Origin: Cylindrotheca closterium
Taxonomy: Eukaryota; Bacillariophyta; Bacillariophyceae; Bacillariales; Bacillariaceae
Direction of reading: 5' to 3'
Length of the DNA stretch: 64,000 nucleotides
Assembly: GCA_933822405.4 (NCBI GenBank)
Contig: CAKOGP040000169.1
Span: 23,508-87,507, forward strand
Below the pieces are notes generated by a model, which had not been told where the DNA came from, searched no databases, and saw only the letters and a list, made by a program, of their open reading frames with translations. The position numbers and the translations under genes were made by a program. Each line of letters opens with the position of its first letter. The stretch's first letter is position 1. Shown here in pieces: positions 9,786 through 21,026 of this stretch.

Positions 9786-11283
9786 CTACGACGCTGCCGA
9801 TGATGATGATGATGATGATTGTGGTGCGCCATCTTCTGTAGTGGGAGTCAATATCTTTGTCTTTTTGACAGAAGCTTGCGTCGCCGCAGCATCCGATGAG
9901 AATGATGTTTCATAATTCCCTTCTTGGACAACTTTTTGGATCAACAATTCTTCCAAGGCCCGTTTCCTTGGTGTTGTTGTTGTTGTTGTATCAACAGAAA
10001 TAGAAGTAGCAGTGGTAGGAATTGACGCTGCTGCTGCTGCTGCTGCTGCTACAGTTGTTGTTGCTGCTGCTGCTGCTGCTACCGCTACTTTTGCTGGTGC
10101 AACCTCCTTTTTCTGTTCCAACAAGATATACTTGTACAGTAAAAACTTGACCGTGGGCCTCAAGATAGATTCGTGAATGGTAAAGAAATAAAAGAGCGCC
10201 GTTGGATCATCCTTCAGGGCATCCAAAAAGGCAATCAATTTTTGTTTGGTAGGACTTCGAATGAGATCCCCTCGATTGGCGGCATTCAATTCAATCAGCG
10301 AATTGAATTTGGCTTGATAGGTATCGTGGTCCTAAAGACATATTGAAGAAGGAGAAAGCAAGAAAGAAAGAAAGACGTATTGTTAGATCATAGTTCAAAC
10401 AATACCGTCCATATCACCAATCAACAATCAACAATCAATAATCAACAATCCATATCAATGTATCCAAAATATAACTTACCACCAAGACGCTGCACCACAA
10501 CGAGTAATTTCGTTCCAAAGCTCCCAAAATGGCCGCAAATCCAGTTGTGGTAATCTCATCATTTTGACGTAAATCCAACGATGTCAAAAAGCTATTTCCA
10601 CTCAATGATTCCGCAATGATGAAACATTGTTCGTCTTTCAAATGCATGGACCTCAAACTCAAATCTTGAATCGTCGTGGATCCTTGCAACAATTCTTGCA
10701 ATCCATCTTCAATCATGGGAATGTCCCGTTGAGGAGCACAAATGGAATCTCCCTTTTTGGCCGCAGACAAGGAAAGACTCCTCAAATTGGGCATTTCGCA
10801 GCAGGCTTCAATGGCAGGATCCAAAGTAATATCAGGAGAGACGTACAGTCCAGTCAATCGTAATTCTTCCAGGGACTCTTGCAATTTCAAAAAATCTTCC
10901 AATATTTCCACTTGTTCGATGGACGTCAATTGCAATCGTTGCAAATCCAAAATTTGCAAATTCCGTGCCTGGATCATCTTGTCAAAGAATATTTCCGTGT
11001 CGATGCTGCCCCGATCCTTCCGCGGGACGTACCCGTCGCTGATGATCAAGGTCCGCAAGCCTTCCAGAGACGCTACCAGACTGAACAATTTGCCTTGTTC
11101 TTGTACCATGCTCAAGAATTGGTGTCCAATTTCCACACGCTGAATGGACCAATTGAGTGGCAATACGGTTTGCAAGGATTCCATGAAGCGATCAAATTCA
11201 TCCTGCTGTCGCAATGTCTCGTTGATGAACAAATACAGGGCGTCCAGTTTGTTGTCTTCTATGCGTTCCAGTAGACTGTCCAT
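9786..11283 (-). CDS. Leucine-rich repeat (RNI-like) protein with alanine-rich C-terminus, two exons
   Basis: Exons are 11283-10480 and 10331-9786, joined across a 148-bp intron (GTAAGT...TTTAG, phase 0), giving 449 residues. The ATG at 11281-11283 is used because the open frame upstream has no earlier ATG and only reads a TTTCAG repeat. Residues ~80-265 contain irregular LRRs of the RNI type (LQILDLQRLQL, LEELRLTGLYV, LTSLDLRQND). After the intron comes a helical segment (to ~345), then poly-Ala and Thr tracts and a short basic patch (TPRKRALEELL). No signal peptide or membrane segment is seen. Probably an intracellular protein-interaction scaffold; no specific partner can be named. Confidence 0.8.
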
Positions 11284-12107
11284 TTTAGTTTCAGTTTCAG
11301 TTTCAGTTTTCGTTGCAGTTGTGTACCGGTATATATTACTGTACGTGGTTTGTTTGTGAGCTTCAAACGCTGCGCTTCTGATCTCTCCAATGTATACTAC
11401 AAGAACGCTTATTATAATATATGTAAGCACGTGCCTCTTTTGTTGTTGTTGTTGTTGTTGTTGGTACCTACTAATGTGAATTCAATGACGCCAAAAGTCT
11501 GTTTGCTTTTGGAAATGCTGTGAACGTACAGTATATCCCTAATGCTGTTTGAATGAATGAATGAATGAAATTGAATATGAATACTGCATGTGTGCATGAG
11601 AACAACGAGCTACTCTCTAGCTAGGTGCAATCGAACGTTTGCCACGCCAAAGGAAAAAGGAAAAAGAAAAAACACAACGCACCAATCAGGACGCAAACGA
11701 ACATATGCAGTGACATCACAATTGAAGTTTGAGCCCAAAACCGAAGTGACGCCATATTGCCTCCTATTTTCCTAAGTAAAGGACATAAGAGCGCGTCGAT
11801 CTGTTAAGTAAAACGACGTCACAAAATCAATATGATTCGTGTCCTACCGGTATGCGAATTAAAAATTATTTTCGTGTACCGGTACACCACCACGTACCCC
11901 AATTTGCAAAAAGGAGGATTGAAATTTGCGTGCGTACGTGTAATGTTATAATATGTAAAATATATATCTACGTACACAAACACAAAATACCGTCAGCGAC
12001 ACAAAACACGCATGTGGAGAAACTGACCCAAGCGCGTAGCATTGCTAGCAGAAAACGACCACAACGGCATGTTCAACATGCAATGTTCAATGTGCAGAAA
12101 ACAACCC
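11284..12107. other. Intergenic region
   Basis: Holds the promoter side of the LRR gene, a (GTT/TTG)n microsatellite at ~11437-11463, and three TACCGGTA palindromes (11324, 11845, 11877). No coding region is supported. Confidence 0.5.
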
Positions 12108-12713
12108 TCCGGGAGATGAGTCAAAATCGAAAACTCCTCGAGTGACCCCATAATAAGTTTGTCGGGAGAAAACAATGGAACATGAAAAATATACGCGGTA
12201 ATTACTTTCTTAACGAATCTTTTGAATCAGTCGAACTGATCCATTCGCATTTTGACACATCAGTGAAAAATATCTGTGTAGCCATCATACAGAAAAAATG
12301 TACTGGTATTTTTTTTGATACATCAGAACTTTTTCCTACGAGAGACGCCACAGGGCGATTGTACCAGAGTTATTTTGAAACACCAGTGAAAATTTCCTTA
12401 AGTAATTCATTTAACGAAACTATTTGTGGTAATATTATGTCGTAGGAACTCGTGTAGAATTTTTGGTGGTGTCGCAAAATGTATTTTTTTTTGGGACTAG
12501 TGCTGCAGAATCGAAAAAAAAATTAAATAAAAAAGATTCGTGTATGTAGAATTCCTACGAATATTCAAAACCATTGTTCTATTTTTCCTAATTTTTCCAA
12601 CGAACCAATTGCTGAGCGGGCGATAAACAGCGAAGACTCGTTCGAAATTTTCGGGACCCTGAAAGGGGAATCAAAATTCCAGGGGATTTGCGATTTTGAC
12701 TCATCTCCCCGGA
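12108..12713. mobile_element. MITE-like element with ~22-bp terminal inverted repeats
   Basis: The left end (12108-12129) and right end (12691-12713) are inverted copies sharing GGGAGATGAGTCAAAATCG, with one extra G on the right. The ~560-bp interior is AT-rich, carries no transposase, and contains three degenerate copies of TTTGAnACAYCAG (near 12248, 12316, 12374). No clear target-site duplication is visible, so assignment to a superfamily is not possible. Size and structure fit a non-autonomous DNA transposon. Confidence 0.6.
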
Positions 12714-12984
12714 AGCAAAGCATTCGTAGTGTACTTGGTGCGAGTACTACAGGTATACTGCCTGGTAGGTACAGTCGCCTAAAATATAAAATATAATATC
12801 TATTAAAATATGACCATGTGTGTTGTATTCATATTTTTTCCTATCTACCGGTAGTCGTCATACCGGTAGTTGTCATGGGTGCAGCAAATACCTGCTATCG
12901 TCTGCACTTTTTATTTTTCTTCATTGCCAACAATGATGTATTGTATATATTATACCACCAGAAAAAGGATTAAACATTTTTCGT

Positions 12985-14772
12985 TTACGCCATGGTACCC
13001 TTGATTGCCAATGACACGGCATTCTTGCATCCATCGTACATGCCAATGCTATTATTGTTCAGGACGCATTCGTTCATGGATTGCAACAAATCGGGAGATT
13101 CGCAACATAGTTGCAAGACATGGAGGGCATCTTGCACCGTTCGAGCTTCCATGGTCCCATCGCCCGTCTCACAGGCCCGACGAGCCGAATCCGCTTCGTG
13201 ATCCCCCACCCGACGAATGTGCAATTTGGGAAGGGCATAAAAGGCCAATTCACTTGGTTTGCAGACCAAGACATCCGAACAGCGACACAAAATATCCGTC
13301 GTGGCCACGGCCGGAAAGTATTCCTCAAAGGCAAAGAGCGTGACTGGTTTCAAGGAGGTTTTGGGATTCTTCAAAAGGGTCGAAGCAAATTCTTCGACGC
13401 CCTTGGTATCATTGACTTCGACGTGATCAATCTTCGTCTCTTCCAAACATTCTCGAAAGGCCGCCTTCATGTGGGTATGATCACCGGCATTCAAAAAGAC
13501 TTGAACCTTTCCTTCTTCCAACAAGGTTTGCAAGGCCTTGATCAAACCCACAATAAAGGTCTTTTGGGCACCGGCACCACCGACGGGAATGACCAATCGG
13601 ATGGGTTGTTTCTCACTTGCCGGCAAGGTCAAATTGTCCAGTCGTCGTTTGGTGTCCGCCTCCAAATTGGTCACCATTTCGGCGGGACACCAATGTCCGG
13701 CCAATTTCATGGCCTTGGGGTCCACCCCATAACGAATGTACGATTGATAATTGACAGGACCTTGGACGCAATTCAAAGTCTTGGGAACGACCAAGAACCT
13801 GTTGATTTATGGAGCAGACACGAGATTACGACGACGACGACGACCAAAAAGAAGATTTTGGGTGGAGTTGGTAAGCGAGTATAAATCATAAATCATAAAT
13901 CAAACAACAAACAACAAACAACTTTGCTTTGCTTACCATTGAGGATAATTGTCCACCACCAAGTTGACCACATTGGTAAATCCACAGGCACATGCCAAGA
14001 GAGCACAAATTTGATGGGTACAAATCATGGGAATATCCTTGGGATAGGCTCCCAAAATGGGTTGCAAATGATTGGCAAACATGGCGGCAACTCGCAAGGC
14101 ATCCGCATCACCTTGCTTCATGGCCATGCCCCACAATTTTTCGACCGGTCCACCCAATTCGGTAGCCAGACGCGAAAATTTACTGTACAACGCATCGACC
14201 GAATGAATCAAGGTGGCCTCTTCGGATTCAATGTTGATCAAGTCGTGAAAAACGGTATTGTAATTTTCGCTGAGTGCCCACGAACAGGCTGAATAGGCCA
14301 ATCGGTGGTGACCAAATCCCATCCGAATGGTCGCCACGACAATGGTCTGTTTGGATCGTTTGTCAATGGCACCAGTCGAAGTACGTTTGGGCAAGAGTTG
14401 GTCCATGGGAATGGCCGCATCGGCGCCATCCTCTCCGTTTTCGTTACTCTTCTTGTAGCCCGCCGCATGGGCGACGTAGAGTCCCTCGACATGGGTACTC
14501 TTGACAGCCTCCAGGGCAATGGGACTGGTAGTATTCGCCACACGATTTCCCATGCGAAAGTAATGACCGGCGGCAATCTTGACCTTGTTGGGTTTGGGCG
14601 TGCAAAAGTCGTCCATGTCGACGCCTTGTTCCTTCAATTCGTCATTGAATTTTTCGTACAAGGATCGGAGGTAGGAAGATCCCAAGACGTACAAGCCACC
14701 CGTAATGGCCAGACCTGTGACGGCAAAGGTGCCAGCCTTGACAAAGAGTTCCGATTCGAAAAGATTGTCCAT
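12985..14772 (-). CDS. Putative GT-B-fold glycosyltransferase-like membrane protein, two exons
   Basis: Exons 14772-13937 and 13798-12985 flank a 138-bp intron (GTAAGC...CAG, phase 2), giving 549 residues. A hydrophobic segment at ~13-35 gives an N-terminal membrane anchor. Residues ~140-155 contain VVATIRMGFGHHRLAYSA, reminiscent of the glycine/His loop in the N-domain of MurG/MGDG-synthase-type GT-B enzymes. The second exon has VIPVGGAGAQKTF, which resembles the nucleotide-sugar side of the fold. The short motif CTHQICALLACACGF sits where such enzymes bind the acceptor. I do not recognise a named orthologue; a lipid or cell-wall glycosyltransferase is the best guess, with a function-unknown GT-B relative as the alternative. 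Confidence 0.6.
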
Positions 14773-15540
14773 TCTGTGTTATCTCTCTGTTTGTCTCTCT
14801 CTCTCTCTCTCTCTGTTTGCGTTGTTTTGTTGTTGACGTGTGTATGTATGAATGTATGTGTGTATGTATGTATGTATGTTTTTTAATATTAAAATGGAAA
14901 ATGAGAATGAGAACACAGCAGTTGAGATGAGGGAAACGCCGTCATTTGAAGATACGACTTAAAACTAAGTCCTGCGGAAATAAGATCGCAACAATGATAA
15001 AGGAGTTTCATATCCTTCTGATCTGATCGAGAATAATAATCACAATAACAATTTAATATTCTTTGGGCACAAAACAGAGTTACTACTGCACTCTTACCTC
15101 TTCAAATTTCAAAAGTCAAGCAGTAGCAATAGCAATAGCAACAGCAATGGCAGCAACCACAAACGACAATATTGTATCAATCGAATCAGATCGCAAGGAT
15201 CCGCACTCCATATCTACTCACACTCGATCCACGCCTTTCAGAGAGCGTCGCCGTCCGACCTCGAATAGGAATTTGGAATTTGAATGCGTATTTTTATGAC
15301 CGTTGAATGTCAATCAACGCACAACCTACGCACAATTGCTACCATGAAGAGGCAGTCAGTCTCCGCACGCACGCAAGCCGAATCCAGATGTCACAGCATT
15401 CATGCGGTAATGTACAGTAGTTCGTATCTTTCCGTTTTGAATTTTCTGTTTGTTCTTTCATTTTATGAATGACAGATCAACAATAACAATCTTGCAACAA
15501 CAGTAACCACAACTCGCAACAACATCAACAATCCACAAAG
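14773..15540. other. Intergenic region with CT and GTAT microsatellites
   Basis: A (CT)n tract at ~14793-14813 and a GTATGTAT tract at ~14840-14880 sit just upstream of the glycosyltransferase-like gene. No gene is supported in the rest. Confidence 0.5.
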
Positions 15541-15786
15541 ATGACAAGCAGCAATTTCAATGATTTGTTATTCCTCTCCAAGATGATTGGTGTCTGCATG
15601 TTTTTACTGAATGGGATTCTCGAGTTTCATCATCATCATCATCATCACGCCAGCATTGCGTCGCCGCCGCCTGAAAATGAGGGTTCTCCGGTTTATTCTG
15701 CTACATATGAGCATCATCATCATCATCATGGTATGAGTCATCCAATGTTTGTGGCTTCTTCGACCAATGGTACAGCTATTTTATGA
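15541..15786 (+). CDS. Small histidine-rich protein (hypothetical)
   Basis: An 81-codon ORF starting with ATG, with a hydrophobic segment at ~8-27 (LLFLSKMIGVCMFLLNGIL) followed by two uninterrupted His runs of seven and six residues separated by ~27 residues. The combination of a signal/anchor-like segment and His clusters would fit a small secreted or membrane metal-binding peptide. It could equally be a chance reading of CAT/ATG trinucleotide repeats, which are common in this intergenic region. No homologue is recognised. Confidence 0.35.
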   Translation: MTSSNFNDLLFLSKMIGVCMFLLNGILEFHHHHHHHASIASPPPENEGSPVYSATYEHHHHHHGMSHPMFVASSTNGTAIL

Positions 15787-16355
15787 TGCAATGAGAGGTT
15801 ATTGGATGTACGAGAGATCATTGATCCATTGTTGTCGTTACATCATAATATGTACTGTATACACAGCCCAATACTAGTCCAACAACAACAACAACAACAA
15901 CAACAATACGACATTCTGAATGTGCATGGTGTGCATTGTGTATATGCGGTGGTAAAATGAAAGGGTGGGTGGTGGTGCTGCACCGTCGTCACCCATCATC
16001 CATTGTACGACTACCACAAAGAAATATCAGGGAAAGAAATCTTGAAAGGCGGATTGTTGTTGTATTGGATATATGCTGGAGGATTGACACACACCAACAA
16101 CATAACTTTGGTCTCCATTGTCTTGAATAATCGGAGAGATAGATAAAGTACCGGTGCTGCAAACAACAACAGCAAACAAGGACAAGAGGCTTCTTACCAA
16201 TCAGCCTGATGCAACCATGATGCAACCACACTCCTATCCTCGCTTATTTTTCTTATTGCAATATCATATCGATAGACATGACATCATGATATGGTCGGGT
16301 TAAGCATTGTGTATAATACAATTTTTTCACCATACATCCTGTTCACAGCAATATA

Positions 16356-16398
<43 letters not shown>

Positions 16399-17188
16399 AT
16401 CCTTCACTTCTCCTAGTACTAGCAGCCGGCCAGTACTCTGCTGTTGAATAGTAATATCTACTGCCATATTTCTGCATCATCATCATGACGACGACAACGA
16501 CGACAACGACGACAACGACTTGGGATGTCTATCTGTAAAGAGCATAATCTTTTAGATCTCGGTTGTCCGCCAATTAGAAAATCAATCATCGTCCCATCCT
16601 CCATACTGTACTGTAGGTACCACTAGTATGCACACCCATTTTCGTTCTGAAAAAGATACACTGTATGGGAGGAGATGATAAAGCAGAAATTCTGGTCCGA
16701 ACTCGTGAGTGGAGTGAGTCCAAACGAATTTCAGGATTGTCAATCCCGCATTTGAAAATGACCCAAACCAAGAATTCTACGTCCATTGGTATGTAGATCC
16801 AGTACCAGGTACCACTATGACAATTAATGACTTTCGCACAAGCGTCTGATATATGGTATGTATATAAATCTTGATCGACAAAAATCGAATCCTGTGAATC
16901 GTTTTTCAGTCTTAGCAAAAAAGAAACACGCAGTTATTATCATATCTCAGGCAAAACACACCTACCTACCTACAGGAATCCTCACCGCACCTTTTATATT
17001 CATCATCACGCACGTCTGTGGAGGTAATAATCGGGCTTACGTTTAGCACCCAATTGACCTGAGAACTCGCCTCATATTGACACGTAAACAGAAGAAGCTT
17101 ATTGTGACCAACTTTACATACAATAGTAATATAACAATTGACGTTCCGAGACTGACTGCCACACATATTATTTGCTGTGGTTGGTTGA
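15787..17188. other. Intergenic region upstream of the PKG-like kinase
   Basis: About 1.4 kb without a supported gene. It contains (CAA)n at ~15880-15905, a long TA microsatellite (listed separately) and an ACGACGACA tract near 16485-16520. Confidence 0.5.
16359..16393. repeat. (TA)n microsatellite
   Basis: An uninterrupted run of about 17 TA dinucleotides, the longest simple repeat noted in the window. Confidence 0.9.
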
Positions 17189-20100
17189 ATGCACCCCATG
17201 TTTCGACAACAACAGCAGCAACAGCAACAGCAACAAGGAAGACCAACTGACAATGCTCCCAGAGCGGGATCAATAGTCGGTGATGGAGTTCATGAGATGA
17301 TCGCAGAAGAGTCCGAATCACAAAACTCTGGAGGCTCGGACTCGGAATCAGATACCATGAGCAACGCGACTCCCAAGCAGTCTCCCCGCTCGTCCCTTCG
17401 AAAGTCATCCTCTCCCAAAAAGTCCAAAAAGAAATCCAAAAAAGGTTCCAAAAAGCTCAAAAAGGGTTTCAAAAAGGCATTCAAGATGGCAGCCACACCG
17501 GTCATGGCAACCGGAAATGCGGTTTCCCACACGGCTTCCATGGCATCCAATCGCATGACCAGCACGGCCAGCAACTTTGTCACCAAAGTGACGGGTGACC
17601 AGCATCACATTTTTGATCAACCTTACAAATCGGACCACGACCGTAGCCATGAATCATCATCTTACAACAATAACAACAACACCAAGGGCGACAAGAAATC
17701 CAAAAAGGAATCCAAAAAGAAAAAGAAGGATTATGTGGCCGACAGTGATGACGATGACCTACTAGACCTTGACGTGGAAGTGGATGGAATGGATAATAAT
17801 ACTGTTTCCATGGTCAAGTACGAAAAGGTCAAGGGCCGATTGATAGATAAATCACATTTGGTGGATACCTTGCTCAGCAAGATTCAACTGCTGCAGGAAA
17901 CCATTGCCGAAAAGGATGAAGTCATCTTGAGGCTCCAAAATTTGGACATTTTGGCAAGCACGATTCGAGAAAAAGAGGAAATTATTCGGAAATTGATGGC
18001 CAATGAAAAGGTTGACCAGTCGCTACTAACGGTAGACTCGAAGAGTAATGCCGACGTACTCTCGCACATTCGGACCAAGAAGATGGACTTGGAGCTTCAT
18101 CGACAGTCCTACCGACGTCTTTCCACCGACGATGCCGAAACCATGCTTGGAGGGGAAGACTCCTCGGAACGCAATGATGATACCTTTATTGCTTGGCAGC
18201 GACTGGACAACGAACTCAAATCTGGAAGAGGCGTACGATCGGTTCCAATGCTGCCACAAGGAGAAATGTCACGGGCGACCTCGGCCCAACTTGAAAGAAG
18301 TAACAGATTGGAGTCGAGTGATGTCTTGCACAAAATGCGCAAGGCAAACAAGAAGAAGAACAGTCCCAAGAAAAAGGGGGCTGAACCATGGAAGGCCATG
18401 CATACATTCTTAATGCCACACTTTGAGAGGACTGTGGCCGAGAAAACGTTGATCTCCAAGGCATTGCTGCAAAACTACATCTTTGAGAGTCTCGGTCCGG
18501 CGAAAATGGACACATTTATTCAGGCCTTTGACGAGGTCCAGTTCAAAAAGGGCGATGTCATTATGCAACAGGGCGAGAAAGTGGATCACTATTACATTGT
18601 TGCCGAAGGTGAAATTTCCATCGAAAAGAATGACGAAACCAAACGACATGGACCCGCAACGGGTTTTGGAGCCACAGCTTTGCTCTATGCCTCGCCGCCA
18701 AAGACGACAGTCATTGCGGAATCGGAACCAACCAAGATGTTTCGAGTTGACGAAAAGACCTTTCGCTACACCATGAAGCGGACCGTCAAGGAAACAAATC
18801 GGCAAAAGATGACCCTCCTCAGGGATATTCCAGAGCTCAAAAGCTTTGATGCTGCGGATCTGCAACGCCTTTGTGATAACATGCTTGGTACGTTGGTGCT
18901 TATTGTGTTGCGTGCTTGTTTGCTGCCTGCTTGAATTGGATTGGATCGCTTGCAAACTCTCTGTACTTTTTGCTGACAAATTCCCAATTTTTTTCTTTCT
19001 CGTGTTGCAGATCGCAAGTTTGCCAAGGGCGAAGAAGTCATTTCACAGGATCAATCAACACCTACCTTTTATGTGGTCATGAGCGGAGCCATGACGGTCA
19101 CAGCGAACAATTCCCCGTTGTTCAAGGATGGGGATTCCGAAAAGGTCATCAAAAAGGGTGGTTGCTTTGGACTGGAGGCACTCACGAAAACCTCATCCAG
19201 CCCAATAGCAAGCCTCGTAGGTCAGAAAGCTGGTTGGTGTTTTGGGATTGATTCTGCCACTTTTGAAAAAGTCTTGGGAAAATATTCGGTCCTCATCACC
19301 AAAACAAAGGACAAGGCTATCTTGCAACAAGTCAAACTCATCAAGGATGCCAAGCTGGAAGATTCGGTTCTGAACAGCTTAGCCGAAGCAATTGTACCGC
19401 GCTTCTTTGAGGCCGATTCCATCATTCAAGAAATCGACGAAATTTGTGACGCGGCACTCTACATTGTGCGGGAAGGAAGCTGTATCGTTGACACCAAAAC
19501 CGTCAAAGCAGGGGAATTCTTTGGCGAAGACCAACTATTGGCGGATATCAATAAATCTGCAGACCCAAAAGGCAAGATTATTGCCAAGTTCACTGCCATG
19601 TGCAGTGAAGATGTTCGGTTTGGTGTTTTGACGTTGACAGAGTGTCGTCTACTCTTTGATACCGCTGGTGGCCCAAGCTTGCGTCTGGGACTAGAAGCTG
19701 GGCCCGGGGATGCATTGGGCGGCCGTAAACGAATGGATCATCGTGCCATCATTAGAAGACGTTCCATTGGAATGTCAATGGGAGTTGGCGGCAACAGCGG
19801 ACCCGTCCCAGAAGACTTTAATCAAGACTTTGTGAATGAACGGTTAGCCATTCGAGCATTCTACAAGGGATTCAAGACAGAAGTCGACAAGCTACCACGA
19901 GATACTGTCTTGGGAGAGGGTCAGTTTGGACAAGTATGGAAAGTGACACTTAGGGAAGGCGAGCTGAAAGAAGACTTTGCTCTGAAGATTCAAGACTTGG
20001 GTGATGCCTACCAAAATGAGAGTCTAGAAAATATCTACCGGGAAATGAAGGTTATCAAGCAATTGCAGCATCCGTTCATTGTTGATTTGATTGACTCAAA

Positions 20101-20758
20101 GGAGACCGATACGGCGAGTTATATGCTAATGACACTGTGCACTGGGGGCGAGTTGTGGAGCGTTGTACACAAAAAGAATGACGACGGAAAATGGCAATCA
20201 GGTATGAATGACGCTGACGCCAAGTTCTACTCCATTATCATTGCCGACACATTGGCCTACATGCATCGGAAGAATGTTCTATTCCGTGACCTGAAACCGG
20301 AGAATGTCCTTTTGGATGCCGGAGGGTATCCAAATATCATTGACTTTGGATTTGCCAAAATCACGACTGAGAAGACCTATACGCTATGCGGTACTCCAAA
20401 CTACATGGCTCCAGAAATTATTTTGATCAGCGGCCATCATGTCGGTGCTGATCATTGGGCACTTGGAATTATGATCTACGAACTGCTCTCGGGCGAGCAC
20501 CCATTCTACTACGAAGGCTTGAACAATGCCGAATTATTTGACCTTGTGACGAAAACGGAGGCTTTCCCTTGCGAAAAGGCATCCCCAGAAGCACAGTCCC
20601 TGATGAATGGACTTCTCGAAAAGGATCCTACCCAACGGCTGGGTGTGCTGGCTGGGAAGGAACGAGATATTCTTAGACATGCTTGGTTCAAGGATCTCGA
20701 TTTGGTTAAAGTGAGAAAACGAGAACTGAAGGCTCCTTGGATTCCTCCTCCTCCATAG
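17189..20758 (+). CDS. PKG-like AGC protein kinase with three cyclic-nucleotide-binding-type domains
   Basis: Exons 17189-18887 and 19011-20758 flank a 123-bp intron (GTACGT...TTGCAG, phase 1), giving 1148 residues. The N-terminus has poly-Gln, a Lys-rich region (~70-100) and a coiled coil (~215-275). Three CNB-type folds follow at ~415-530, ~535-660 and ~665-790. The AGC kinase has the G-loop GEGQFGQV (868-875), FALK lysine, RDLKPEN (992-998), DFGFAK (1011-) and the tail PWIPPPP. All catalytic motifs are present, so the kinase should be active. The phosphate-binding cassettes are FGATALLYASPPKTTV, CFGLEALTKTSSSPIA and FFGEDQLL...KGKIIAK: none has the canonical Arg, and only the third keeps the Glu. 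Ligand binding may therefore be altered or lost. No membrane segment is present. Confidence 0.9.
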
Positions 20759-21026
20759 TACTCATAAAAATTCATAGCGAAATAGACTCTGACTATTGTC
20801 ATGTTGCGCTACTCTTGCAACCTAGACCCTATTTCCCATCGTGCCACTACCAGGTACTATCAAGTCGTGATACGGTTGCCAAAAATGGTGGTTTTGCCTT
20901 GTTCGACTGAGTCAAAAATGTGCGTTGCGCGCGTGCCGAGACTGAATTTCAGAATTGACACGAGTTTACCTACGTTTTTGCAACTCGAAGACATCACCGG
21001 TTCCTTCACTATCGAGGCAATCGACG

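Noticed and set aside
11284..11430. N-terminal extension of the LRR gene
   Set aside because: Starts at GTG and reads a TTTCAG repeat as KTETETETK; no ATG upstream of 11283.
12182..12445. 87-codon + strand ORF inside the MITE-like element
   Set aside because: No domain, built from degenerate internal repeats, too short for a transposase.
13111..13884. 257-codon + strand ORF
   Set aside because: Antisense to the second exon of the glycosyltransferase-like gene; it also reads through that gene's intron and has no domain.
20955..21026. 24-residue N-terminal extension of the Tudor-like protein
   Set aside because: Begins at TTG; the first ATG at 21027 gives a clean signal peptide.
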